Of a DNA stretch of 46,543 nt, positions 8,236 through 15,807 are shown one piece after another; position 1 is the stretch's first letter, and each line of letters begins with the position of its first letter. The DNA is from CAYXVB01 sp964467785 (lineage in GTDB: Bacteria; Bdellovibrionota; UBA1018): assembly GCA_964467785.1 (NCBI GenBank), contig CAYXVB010000004.1, forward strand, positions 1 through 46,543, written 5' to 3'. The notes beneath the pieces were generated by a model. That model ran no database searches, was not told where the DNA came from, and saw only the letters and a program-made list of their open reading frames with translations. A program made the position numbers and the translations under genes.

Positions 8236-9228
8236 ATGACTCCAATGATTTCTGCTGCGGCGCAATTGAACTGCCCCACCCAAAGAGTCCGAATCAGCAA
8301 CTCGGCCCTTTCCCTGAGCGTGCTGCCCGAAAGAGGCGGCCGCATCGAAGAACTCATCGATCGACGCACCGGACGGGATTGGGCCTGGCATCCCCGCGGC
8401 TACCTTCCAACTACCGAGCCTCGGGAGTTGCCGCCGGGGGCGGGCTTTGACGAAAACTGGGAAGGCGGCTGGGACGACATTTTCCCCAACGACGCTGCCG
8501 CGGATTTCCAGGGTTTCGAACTCGTCGATCACGGCGAGCTCTGGAGCCGGCCCTGGCAACTCATCGAGCACACCGATTCCGAAATGCAGCTATCCCTGCT
8601 TTGTCGCACAGTGCCGGTCAGCGTGGAAAAACGCATCACCCTCGAACCCTACGTTCCCGCTCTGTCCGGACAAACCGCGGCGCGCATCAAACTCAGCTAC
8701 TCCATTCGCAATCTCTCCGACCGAACGCTTCCATTCTTGTTCAAGCTCCATCCGGCCATCCCTGTGGAGCCCGGCGACCGAATCCTGATGCCACGAGCGG
8801 TACTTGAGCCGGTCGAGCCCTCGTTCAGCAGCATCGCCGGCGTTCCGGGCCCATCGGAGTATCCTTTCGTGCGCAACGAATCAGGAGGAAAGACCCGAAT
8901 GGACCTCGTTCCATCTTCCTGGGAAAAACCGCAGCAGGAGTTCCTCTACTCCAGCGGTTTGCACGAACCCTGGTGCGGCGTGCATAATGTCCGCACTTCG
9001 ACGACTCTTCGGATTGACTTTAACCCTGAAGAAATCCCATTTGTCTGGCTCTTCATGAGCTACGGCCTTTGGCGCGGCCACACGGTCGTCATGCCCGAGC
9101 CTTGCACGAACAAGCCCTGGGACCTCCATTCGGCCATGGCTCGTGGAAGTTGCGCGCGCCTCGCCCCGCGCGAGACACGGGAACTGGAGTTCCGCGTCAG
9201 CTTGATCCGGGAGCCCTTACCGGACTGA
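8236..9228 (+). CDS. Galactose mutarotase-like (aldose 1-epimerase superfamily) protein
   Basis: This 330-residue protein has the layout of the galactose mutarotase-like beta-sandwich family: an N-terminal strand region with ERGGRIEELIDRRTGRD, WEGGWDDIFPND near residue 85, a central FLFKLHPAIPVEPGDRI and a C-terminal VVMPEPCTNKPWD. The histidine in KLHPAIP and the late glutamate in PEPCT are candidates for the catalytic pair, although aldose 1-epimerases use somewhat different surroundings. There is no signal peptide. It is transcribed away from the envelope operon and converges on purK 24 bp downstream. It probably handles a sugar or sugar phosphate; the substrate is unknown. The start is uncertain because there is no clear ribosome-binding site, and ATG at 8245 is also possible. 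Confidence 0.72.
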   Translation: MTPMISAAAQLNCPTQRVRISNSALSLSVLPERGGRIEELIDRRTGRDWAWHPRGYLPTTEPRELPPGAGFDENWEGGWDDIFPNDAAADFQGFELVDHGELWSRPWQLIEHTDSEMQLSLLCRTVPVSVEKRITLEPYVPALSGQTAARIKLSYSIRNLSDRTLPFLFKLHPAIPVEPGDRILMPRAVLEPVEPSFSSIAGVPGPSEYPFVRNESGGKTRMDLVPSSWEKPQQEFLYSSGLHEPWCGVHNVRTSTTLRIDFNPEEIPFVWLFMSYGLWRGHTVVMPEPCTNKPWDLHSAMARGSCARLAPRETRELEFRVSLIREPLPD

Positions 9229-9252
9229 AAACGCCACGCCTTAAAATCCAAG

Positions 9253-10413
9253 TCAAAAGCTGGGCAATGCCGCTTCTCGACAAAGCGCAAGCAGCCGATT
9301 CATTCTCTCGCCGAGCTCCGCGGGATCTCGGCCACGGACATTGATGTGGCCGATCTTTCGCCCCGGCGCTGGACTCTTGTCATAAAGGTGCAACACGGCT
9401 CCAGGCACGGCCTCGACCGCTGCTTGCTTCGGAAGAGAGCCCACTAGATTGACCATGCCTACCGGCTCGCCCGAAATGAGCGCCGTAGAACCAAGCGGCA
9501 GTCCTGCTCCCGCGCGTAAATGATTTTCAAACTGGCTTGTCATGGCCCCGTCCTGAGTCCAATGCCCTGAGTTGTGGACCCGCGGCGCCATCTCGTTGAC
9601 CAAGAGTCGCTCGCCCGCCGCCCCTGCGACGACAAAAAACTCGATCGCCAGGGTGCCCACATAGTCGAGCGTCTCCAAAGCGGACAAGGCGACTGCTTCC
9701 GCCCGCGCCTGCAAACGCGAATCGGCGCCCGGGGCGGGAGCCAGAGACCATCGGAGGATTCCCTCCCGATGAAAATTTCGAGTCAGCGGATAAAACGCGA
9801 TCTCGCCAGTCTTGGAGCGAACCGCCACGATTGAAACTTCAAACTGAAAGGGAATGAATCGCTCGAGGATCAGCGGCGACGCTCCCAGCCGGGACCAAGC
9901 ATCATCCAGCTCAGCCTCGCCTCGGATGATCGCTTGTCCCTTTCCATCATAACCGTGACGACGGGTCTTGAGGACGGCCGGATATCCCAGGCGGCCAACC
10001 GCCTCTTGCAATTCCCTGCGCGAGCTCACTGACGCAAACTCGGCGGTCTCGACACCGAGCCGGCAGAAAAGCTCTTTCTGCTTCTGACGATCCTGGGTCA
10101 CGCCGAGCACCGACGGAGAAGGAAACAGATAAGCCCCCCGCGAACCCGCGCGGAACGTGGCCTCGACGGGTACGTTCTCCCATTCGTAAGTCAGGAGCTG
10201 CAGGCCTTGACCAAATGCCTCGAGCGCCGCCGCGTCTCCAAAGTCGCCGACCCTTAGCTCGGCGAACTCGGCCACGCAAGCATCAGGCTTGGGATCAAAG
10301 GCGCGAAACTTCATGCCGCCCAGTCTGCGACCCGCCTGGGCAAGCATGCGACCCAGCTGGCCGCCCCCCAGGATTCCCACCGTCATCGGAGCAACCGCCC
10401 GATCGACGATCAC
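9253..10413 (-). CDS. purK: N5-carboxyaminoimidazole ribonucleotide synthetase
   Basis: PurK is an ATP-grasp enzyme that converts AIR, bicarbonate and ATP to N5-CAIR in purine synthesis. The N-terminal preATP-grasp domain has VGILGGGQLGRMLAQAGRRL. The central ATP-grasp region has KTRRHGYDGKGQ and LILERFIPFQFEVSI, and the metal/nucleotide end of the site is NEMAPRVHNSGHW. At 386 residues it has the family length. The ATG at 10413 overlaps the purE stop by four bases; an internal ATG at 10386 would give a more typical short N-terminus. It shares an operon with purE, which uses its product, and with cyaY and grxC further upstream. Confidence 0.95.
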   Translation of the reverse strand: MIVDRAVAPMTVGILGGGQLGRMLAQAGRRLGGMKFRAFDPKPDACVAEFAELRVGDFGDAAALEAFGQGLQLLTYEWENVPVEATFRAGSRGAYLFPSPSVLGVTQDRQKQKELFCRLGVETAEFASVSSRRELQEAVGRLGYPAVLKTRRHGYDGKGQAIIRGEAELDDAWSRLGASPLILERFIPFQFEVSIVAVRSKTGEIAFYPLTRNFHREGILRWSLAPAPGADSRLQARAEAVALSALETLDYVGTLAIEFFVVAGAAGERLLVNEMAPRVHNSGHWTQDGAMTSQFENHLRAGAGLPLGSTALISGEPVGMVNLVGSLPKQAAVEAVPGAVLHLYDKSPAPGRKIGHINVRGRDPAELGERMNRLLALCREAALPSF

Positions 10414-10991
10414 TTCCGCCTCTTTAATAAGCCTTTTTCACGGCTCGAAACCGCGCTCTGCCCCGCAGCTTTCCGCGGATCCGGCTCGGCCAGCACCGAG
10501 TCGGTCTGCTCCGCGCGGAATTTACGGTAGGCTTCGCGGACCACTGGATCGGTAATTCCCAGGATCGATGCGGCAAGCAGGCCCGCGTTGGTGGCCCCTG
10601 CGGCGCCAATGGCCAACGTACCGACCGGAATACCTCCGGGCATCTGCGCGATCGAAAGCAACGAGTCCAAGCCGTTGAGCGCCTTGGACTGGACCGGCAC
10701 CCCCAAAACGGGCAGCACGGTCATCGAGGCGACCATTCCGGGCAAATGGGCCGCGCCCCCCGCCCCCGCGATGATCACGCGGATTCCACGAGATTCAGCG
10801 TCGGTCGCGTATTCGACAAGGAGCTGCGGAGTGCGGTGGGCCGAGACCACGCGGACTTCGTAAGCGACACCGAGCGAGTCGAGCTTGTCAGCGGCGTTCT
10901 TCATGGTCTCCCAGTCGGAGCGCGAGCCCATGATGATGCCTATGACTGGCTTTTGTTCGAGATTCTTCCTGCCCCTGGTTCGCACGCTCAT
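10410..10991 (-). CDS. purE: N5-CAIR mutase, class I PurE
   Basis: PurE moves the carboxylate of N5-CAIR to the ring carbon to give CAIR. It shows the substrate loop GIIMGSRSDWETM, the AHRTP motif with its catalytic histidine, AGAGGAAHLPGM, and LSIAQMPGGIPVGTLAIG, all typical of octameric class I enzymes. At 193 residues it is about 25 longer than usual; the excess is a basic, Ala/Arg/Lys-rich C-terminal tail whose end overlaps the purK start. The ATG at 10991 is preceded by AGAGG at good spacing. Having separate PurK and PurE implies the two-step bacterial route. Confidence 0.95.
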   Translation of the reverse strand: MSVRTRGRKNLEQKPVIGIIMGSRSDWETMKNAADKLDSLGVAYEVRVVSAHRTPQLLVEYATDAESRGIRVIIAGAGGAAHLPGMVASMTVLPVLGVPVQSKALNGLDSLLSIAQMPGGIPVGTLAIGAAGATNAGLLAASILGITDPVVREAYRKFRAEQTDSVLAEPDPRKAAGQSAVSSREKGLLKRRK

Positions 10992-11038
10992 TTCGCCTCT
11001 CTCCGGAAGGTCGCGATCATTTCGCCATCACTTCACCG

Positions 11039-11293
11039 TCACTTCAGTGACTGCAACTGATCCTGGCCATCCAGCGTGGCCAGGTCGTTGTAGCCGCCGA
11101 TCACCTTTTCTCCGCGCAGGATCTGAGGCATCGTCCGCATGCCCGTTTTCTTGTACAAACTGTCCCACATGGCGTCGTCGTCATCCGCCACCCGGACTTC
11201 TTCGTATGGGACTCCGCGGGTTTTGAGCAGGGCCTTGGCCCGCTCGCAGTAGGGACAATAGTTCATCGTGTAAACAGTGACCTTCGCGCTCAT
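11039..11293 (-). CDS. grxC: Dithiol glutaredoxin, GrxC-type
   Basis: This small 84-residue thioredoxin-fold oxidoreductase has the dithiol active site CPYC at residues 12-15 (YTMNYCPYCERAKALL). It also has the cis-proline loop RTMPQILRG and the glutathione-binding GGYNDL. It reduces protein disulfides and glutathione mixed disulfides in the cytoplasm. The start at 11293 (MSAKVTVYTMNYC) forms an ATGA overlap with the cyaY stop, which settles it against an upstream alternative at 11383. Sitting between cyaY and purE, it is probably co-transcribed with both. Confidence 0.92.
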   Translation of the reverse strand: MSAKVTVYTMNYCPYCERAKALLKTRGVPYEEVRVADDDDAMWDSLYKKTGMRTMPQILRGEKVIGGYNDLATLDGQDQLQSLK

Positions 11294-11637
11294 GTGAATC
11301 GGATCTCCGTGTCCGTCTTTTCTTTCAGATAGTTCTGCAGAAACGAAAGAAGCTCGATGCCCTTGCCCTTGTCGTCCCACCACTGGGAGCGAGCCGGATC
11401 AAAGTTGAAATGATGAGCGGTCCCTTGGGCCGCCAATGCCAACCAAAGCTGCCGAACCGAAGGCTGGGCGCTCAAAATACAGCGGGTGCGATCCGCAAAA
11501 GAAATCGTGAGCGCCCCATGTGCCACCTCACATTCGGCGACATCTGGATCCACCGCGTCAAACGGCTTTTGGATCCGGTCCAAGGTAGCTTGGACGATCT
11601 TGCGATACTCGGCTTCATTACTAGTGGCAATCGTCAT
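11290..11637 (-). CDS. cyaY: Frataxin homologue CyaY
   Basis: This 115-residue protein matches bacterial frataxin, an iron-binding modulator of the Isc iron-sulfur assembly machinery. The most telling stretch is RCILSAQPSVRQLWLAL, with upstream acidic residues in DAVDPDVAECEV for iron binding and a C-terminal WWDDKGKGIELLSFLQNYL. It heads an operon with a glutaredoxin and the two purine genes. Its start codon is only 23 bp from that of the divergent ychJ, so there is little room for a leader. There is no isc gene nearby. Confidence 0.9.
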   Translation of the reverse strand: MTIATSNEAEYRKIVQATLDRIQKPFDAVDPDVAECEVAHGALTISFADRTRCILSAQPSVRQLWLALAAQGTAHHFNFDPARSQWWDDKGKGIELLSFLQNYLKEKTDTEIRFT

Positions 11638-11660
11638 GGTTCCAGCTATATACCATAAGA
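11638..11660. promoter_or_regulatory. 23-bp divergent intergenic region with a self-complementary TATATA
   Basis: This is all the DNA between the start codons of cyaY (minus) and ychJ (plus). It contains TATATA at 11647-11652, which reads as a possible -10 element on both strands. From it, transcription would start within a few bases of either ATG, implying leaderless or nearly leaderless mRNAs. No good -35 hexamer is seen in the flanking codons, so the assignment is tentative. Confidence 0.35.
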
Positions 11661-12173
11661 ATGATGCAAGCGACCCAGCCTTCCGACAACTCCTGCCCCT
11701 GTGGTTCCAATCAGCCGTTGGCCTCCTGCTGCCTCCCGGTTATTCAGGGTAAGCGCAAGGCCGCAACCGCCGAAGAGCTGCTTCGGGCCCGGTACACCGC
11801 CTTCACCCGCGGCGATGTGGATTTCGTCCTTTCGTCCCATCATTCCACCACGGTGCACGAAGTCTCGCGCGACGAGATCGCGCAATGGTCCAAGGATTCC
11901 AAGTGGCTCGGGCTCCAGATCGCCCAGATCGACAAGGGAACGGCCTCGGACGAAGACGGCACGATTATTTTCTGTGCCCGCTACGAATCCGAAGGCAAAG
12001 CCGAAGACCATTGGGAACAGAGCTTCTTCAAAAGAGAAAAAGGCGAATGGAAGTTCCTCGACGCTAAAGGCGTGCATATCGGCACCTATCGCCGCGAGGA
12101 GCCTAAGACTGGCCGCAATGACCCCTGCCCGTGCGGCAGCGGCAAAAAATTCAAGAAGTGTTGCGCGGCCTAA
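11661..12173 (+). CDS. ychJ: YchJ family protein with two SEC-C zinc motifs
   Basis: This 170-residue UPF0225/YchJ protein has an N-terminal SEC-C motif CPCGSNQPLASCC, a central NTF2-like module (residues about 30-145, with RARYTAFTRGDVDFV) and a C-terminal SEC-C motif CPCGSGKKFKKCC. SEC-C motifs bind zinc and are known from the SecA C-terminus, where they contact SecB and ribosomes. The function of YchJ itself is not established. Length and architecture match the family exactly. It is divergent from cyaY with almost no intergenic DNA, and is followed 90 bp later by degP. Confidence 0.92.
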   Translation: MMQATQPSDNSCPCGSNQPLASCCLPVIQGKRKAATAEELLRARYTAFTRGDVDFVLSSHHSTTVHEVSRDEIAQWSKDSKWLGLQIAQIDKGTASDEDGTIIFCARYESEGKAEDHWEQSFFKREKGEWKFLDAKGVHIGTYRREEPKTGRNDPCPCGSGKKFKKCCAA

Positions 12174-12262
12174 GCCACCCGATGGGATCGACCTAGTCGC
12201 TCGCGTCCCGCTCGAGGTCCTCGCGCACTTCGACGCGGCACCGGAGGTGCATCTCCTTCGGC

Positions 12263-13792
12263 ATGCTCAAACGCCATTCTGATCGGCACCTGACTCAGTG
12301 TGGACTTCGCCGCGCACCATGGACAGGGGCATGCCTCTTGATCGGGGTGGTCGCCGCACCCCCTGCCTCAACGCCCTTGGCGTCCGCGGCATCCCAGTCG
12401 CAGCCAGATCCGCAGTCCCAGCAAGCGTTGCTGCGCGCTTCGGCCACCTTTCACGACATCGCTCAGCGGAGTACTCCCGCGGTGGTCAGCATCGAAGTGA
12501 CACGTAGCCTAAGCGCCGAGGAAAGAGCCTTACAAAACCAGGCAGACGAAGGCAATCCCTTCGGCCCCCCTGTCGGCCCAGGGCCAAATGCCGACTCCAT
12601 GATGGCCGCCGGCATGGGATCGGGCGTGTTCATTCGCGCCGACGGTATGATCCTCACCAACAATCACGTGGTGGATCATGCCCGTAAGATCACGGTGACG
12701 ATCGACGAAAAACACAAGCTCCCCGCTAAGCTCATCGGCAAGGACACCAAAACCGACCTGGCCGTGATCCAGGTCCAAGGCGGTCGAAAGGACTATCCGA
12801 CGCTGCAGTTCGCCGACTCCGAGAAGATCCAGGTCGGCGACTGGACCGTCGCCGTGGGCAGCCCGTTCGGCCTCAACCGCTCGGTGACTTCTGGAATCGT
12901 CAGCGCCAAAGGCCGCGCCAGCATGGGCATTCTCGACATCGAGGACTTCATCCAGACCGACGCCGCGATCAATCCCGGCAGCTCGGGCGGCCCCCTCCTC
13001 AATCTCGATGGCAAGATGATCGGCATCAACACGGCGATCTTTTCGCAGGGTCAGGGCTTTGTCGGCATCGGCTTCGCCATTCCCGCGCGCATCGCGCGCG
13101 AGGTGACTCAGGATCTTCTCTCCCGCGGCAAAGTGCTTCGAGGCTGGGCCGGGATCGCCGCCCAGGATCTGGACGAGGATCTGGCAAAATACTTCAAGGC
13201 GCCGCGCCAGGACGGCGCGCTCGTCAGCAACGTGGCCAGCCACGGCCCCGCCTGGCAGGCAGGCCTGCGCGAAGGCGACGTCGTGCTCTCGATCGGAAAG
13301 GACACGATCCGGACCGCTTCGCAACTCAAGTCAGCAGTGGGGAAAGCCTCCATCGGCTCCGAGCTCCCGATCAAGGTCGCGCGAAGCGGCGATGTCCGCG
13401 AGCTCACGCTCCGAGTCCGTGAAGAAAAACCCTCGCCTTCCGAGAACACGCCGAACTCCCAAGCGGCCGGTACCGCGGCCCGCAATCGACAGAGTCCCCA
13501 CCCGTTCGGCCTCGTCGTCGAGGAGCTTCCGTCCGAAGTGATCGAGATGCTTCACATCCCCGTACGCGAAGGCGTGATCATCGTGGGAGTCGAGCCCGGA
13601 AGCGCCGGCTTCGAGGCCGGCCTCAGCCCCGGCGACATCGTACTCAAGGCCAACGAAGCCAAGATCCGCAACGGCAAGGACTTCACCCGCGCCACCCGCG
13701 AGATCCGCGAATCCAAGTCTGGAGTCTTCTATGTCCTTCGCGGTCCCGAAGAAAAACTCTTCATCCCCATCAAGGATGCCGATGCCGCATAA
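12263..13792 (+). CDS. degP: Periplasmic serine protease, HtrA/DegP (Do) family
   Basis: This is a 509-residue Do-type protease and chaperone for misfolded envelope proteins. An N-terminal export signal (GACLLIGVVAAPPAS, then an Ala-rich stretch) precedes a trypsin-like domain whose triad is His135 in NNHVVDH, Asp165 in KTDLAV and Ser241 in NPGSSGGPL. Two PDZ domains follow, at about residues 290-385 (GALVSNVASHGPAWQAGL) and 415-505 (GVIIVGVEPGSAGFEAGL). The signal region is rather long, so the true start could be slightly downstream. No sigma-E-like promoter was identified in the 90 bp before it. Confidence 0.93.
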   Translation: MLKRHSDRHLTQCGLRRAPWTGACLLIGVVAAPPASTPLASAASQSQPDPQSQQALLRASATFHDIAQRSTPAVVSIEVTRSLSAEERALQNQADEGNPFGPPVGPGPNADSMMAAGMGSGVFIRADGMILTNNHVVDHARKITVTIDEKHKLPAKLIGKDTKTDLAVIQVQGGRKDYPTLQFADSEKIQVGDWTVAVGSPFGLNRSVTSGIVSAKGRASMGILDIEDFIQTDAAINPGSSGGPLLNLDGKMIGINTAIFSQGQGFVGIGFAIPARIAREVTQDLLSRGKVLRGWAGIAAQDLDEDLAKYFKAPRQDGALVSNVASHGPAWQAGLREGDVVLSIGKDTIRTASQLKSAVGKASIGSELPIKVARSGDVRELTLRVREEKPSPSENTPNSQAAGTAARNRQSPHPFGLVVEELPSEVIEMLHIPVREGVIIVGVEPGSAGFEAGLSPGDIVLKANEAKIRNGKDFTRATREIRESKSGVFYVLRGPEEKLFIPIKDADAA

Positions 13793-13853
13793 AGACGCCG
13801 CATAAAAAGCGCCCCGACCTGTCCCGTCGCTCCTGGCATGTTATCATCCCCCC

Positions 13854-14738
13854 ATGTCCCGCGAGTGGCTCATCGGCATCCTAGAAATTCTGGTTTCGGG
13901 CGTTGGCTTTGGATTCCTCGGCATCTTCGGCAAAAGCGCCTACGCTGCGGGCCTCACCCCGGGCGAGCTTCTCGCCCTGCGGTTTCTCATCGCATCCACT
14001 CTGCTGGCCTTTTGGCTCGGCCTCTTTCGCCGGGACGCGCTCCGCCTCACTCGCGGCGAACTGATCTCCTCCGTTCTCCTCGGGGTTACGGGCTACGCGG
14101 TGTTTTCGAGTTGTTACTTTATCGCGCTCACTGGGCTTTCCGCCTCGCTGACCGTGCTCCTGCTTTACACCTATCCGATCGTCGTGACCGTGGGCGCCCG
14201 CCTGCTTTTCGGTGAGCCGCTCGGAGCCCGCGCCCGCGTGGCATTGCCGATAGCCAGCCTGGGCCTGGTGCTTCTCATCTGGGGCGATTTCTCGGTGTCC
14301 AAACCCATTGCGCTCCTCTTTGGACTTGGTTCGTCGGTATTTTACTCTGTGTACATCCTCGCTTCGCGGCGCTTGCTGCGAGAGGCGCATCCCTTTGCCT
14401 CCGCGTTGGTGATCCAGGCTTCGGCGGGCCTCACCCTGGGCGCCATTCACCTTCATGATCCGGTGCGGCTCGCCACCCTGGCAGAAAGCGCCCGCGCCCT
14501 GGCGCTTCCCGTGCTCGGAATCGCCGTGCTCGGCACCGCCCTGCCGATCACACTCTTCCTCAGCGGCCTGCGGCGACTGACCAGCGCGGAGACTTCCATC
14601 CTGAGCACTGCCGAGCCCGCGACCGCCATCATCGCCGCCGGCCTTTTGCTGGGCGAGCGCCTCAGCGTCACTCAGCTCCTCGGTGGAGCAGGCGTCATGA
14701 TCGCCATGCTTTTGATCGTGACCAACCGGGCCAGATGA
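13854..14738 (+). CDS. EamA/DMT-family permease
   Basis: This is a 294-residue integral inner-membrane protein made of two EamA repeats, each of about five hydrophobic helices (first repeat residues 5-140, second 150-290). Conserved features are FGKSAYAAGLTPGELLALRF early in repeat one, VFSSCYFIALTGLSASLTV, and the repeat-two end SAETSILSTAEPATAIIAA. Drug/metabolite transporters of this group export amino acids, metabolites or toxic compounds, and the cargo cannot be inferred here. It lies 61 bp downstream of degP with no terminator between, so read-through is possible. A strong hairpin follows its stop. Confidence 0.88.
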   Translation: MSREWLIGILEILVSGVGFGFLGIFGKSAYAAGLTPGELLALRFLIASTLLAFWLGLFRRDALRLTRGELISSVLLGVTGYAVFSSCYFIALTGLSASLTVLLLYTYPIVVTVGARLLFGEPLGARARVALPIASLGLVLLIWGDFSVSKPIALLFGLGSSVFYSVYILASRRLLREAHPFASALVIQASAGLTLGAIHLHDPVRLATLAESARALALPVLGIAVLGTALPITLFLSGLRRLTSAETSILSTAEPATAIIAAGLLLGERLSVTQLLGGAGVMIAMLLIVTNRAR

Positions 14739-14747
14739 ACGCACGAA

Positions 14748-14777
14748 GGCCCGGCGGAAGGTGTTCTCCGCCGGGCC
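14748..14777. terminator. Bidirectional terminator hairpin between convergent genes
   Basis: A perfect 11-bp GC-rich stem (arms 14748-14758 and 14767-14777, GGCCCGGCGGA and its complement) encloses an 8-base loop. It lies just after the EamA permease stop and just before the stop of the convergent outer-membrane gene, as expected for a shared terminator. The T-tracts on both sides are weak. Confidence 0.7.
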
Positions 14778-14804
14778 CGCGCTTTCGTCACCAGACTAAG
14801 CTCG

Positions 14805-15728
14805 TCACGCGAGATTGATCCCGAGCGCGACCATGCCGGTGAAGAAATTGTCCGTCGTCGTAAAAGTAACGTCCGGACGGAGAGCGAGGCTCACGTTCGG
14901 TCCCAACGCGGCTTCGAAGTCGATGCCGGCGTTCGGATACAGCTTCCACAAGCTCCCGCTCTGGTTGAAGTCGGAGCCAAGCTGCATCGAGCTTGCGATC
15001 GAGCGATACACTACGTTGCCGCCGCCGTGCGCCGAGACCCGGTAGTAATCGTTGATGTTATAGCCCACCTTGAGATTGGCCGGGATGATCAGCATGTTCG
15101 CTCCCGCCTGATTTTCAACGAAATCCGCCCCCTTTCCGAATAAGTTGGAGGTCGCTGAGCCCAGGTGAGAATAGATGAATCCGGTCGAAGGCCCTACGTA
15201 GATCGACGGATCCATCGCAAACAGCTTCGAGGCGTTCCAGTCCAGGCCGAAGCCGCCCGCCGCGCGAGCCGTATCGGTCAAGGTGTTGTCGCGGTAGCCG
15301 ATCACGCCCAGCTGAGGCTTGATCGAAACGCCCTCGCTGCGAAGGTAACCCTTGGTCACTTCGCTCGTCTGAGCGGTGGTCGTTCCGGCGGTGGTATCCG
15401 CCATACCGGCTTGATTGCCACCCATTTCGCCGGAGTAGGTTGTATCGCCGCCATAGGTGGTCCCAGCGTCCGCGGTCACGGTGTCGCCCATGGTTCCGGC
15501 CTGATTTGACTGATCCGAGCTGGAAGCGGAGGATGAAGTTCCGCTCAGGTCTTTCTGTCCCTTCAGCTTGGTGTTGCCATAACCGATTTGGCCGGACTGA
15601 GTATCACTACTGGTACTCGTGCCGCTACTCGTGGTGCTACTCGGAGAGGATGCGGTATCACTCGCGAAACCGCTGCCTCCGTCTAAGGTGATGACTGACA
15701 CTGCCAATAAAGGAGTGAGTATGCGCAT
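14805..15728 (-). CDS. Outer-membrane beta-barrel protein with Ser/Thr/Gly-rich N-terminal region
   Basis: This is a 307-residue exported protein. The signal peptide MRILTPLLAVSVITLDGGSG leads into about 110 residues of low-complexity Ser, Thr, Gly and Asp (for example SSTTSSGTSTSSDTQSG). After this come alternating beta-strands ending in FFTGMVALGINLA, an OmpA-like barrel pattern with a hydrophobic final residue region. ATG at 15728 has AAGGAG ten bases upstream and gives a clean signal peptide, so I reject an in-frame extension to 15827. It follows the OPA permease by 79 bp on the same strand. No enzymatic motif is visible; it may be a surface or structural porin-like protein. Confidence 0.75.
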   Translation of the reverse strand: MRILTPLLAVSVITLDGGSGFASDTASSPSSTTSSGTSTSSDTQSGQIGYGNTKLKGQKDLSGTSSSASSSDQSNQAGTMGDTVTADAGTTYGGDTTYSGEMGGNQAGMADTTAGTTTAQTSEVTKGYLRSEGVSIKPQLGVIGYRDNTLTDTARAAGGFGLDWNASKLFAMDPSIYVGPSTGFIYSHLGSATSNLFGKGADFVENQAGANMLIIPANLKVGYNINDYYRVSAHGGGNVVYRSIASSMQLGSDFNQSGSLWKLYPNAGIDFEAALGPNVSLALRPDVTFTTTDNFFTGMVALGINLA

Positions 15729-15807
15729 GCTTTGGGTTCTCCTTGTTTGCGAAAACCCTGGTGCATCCCCTATTCCAGTCAGCTGCGGCGCGACGGCCGG
15801 CCCGCGT

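Noticed and set aside
12530..13324. Minus-strand open frame inside degP
   Set aside because: The protease on the other strand has its full triad and PDZ domains; the antisense product has no recognisable feature.
13881..14744. Minus-strand open frame opposite the EamA permease
   Set aside because: Low-complexity hydrophilic product without start signals; the plus strand encodes a convincing ten-helix permease.
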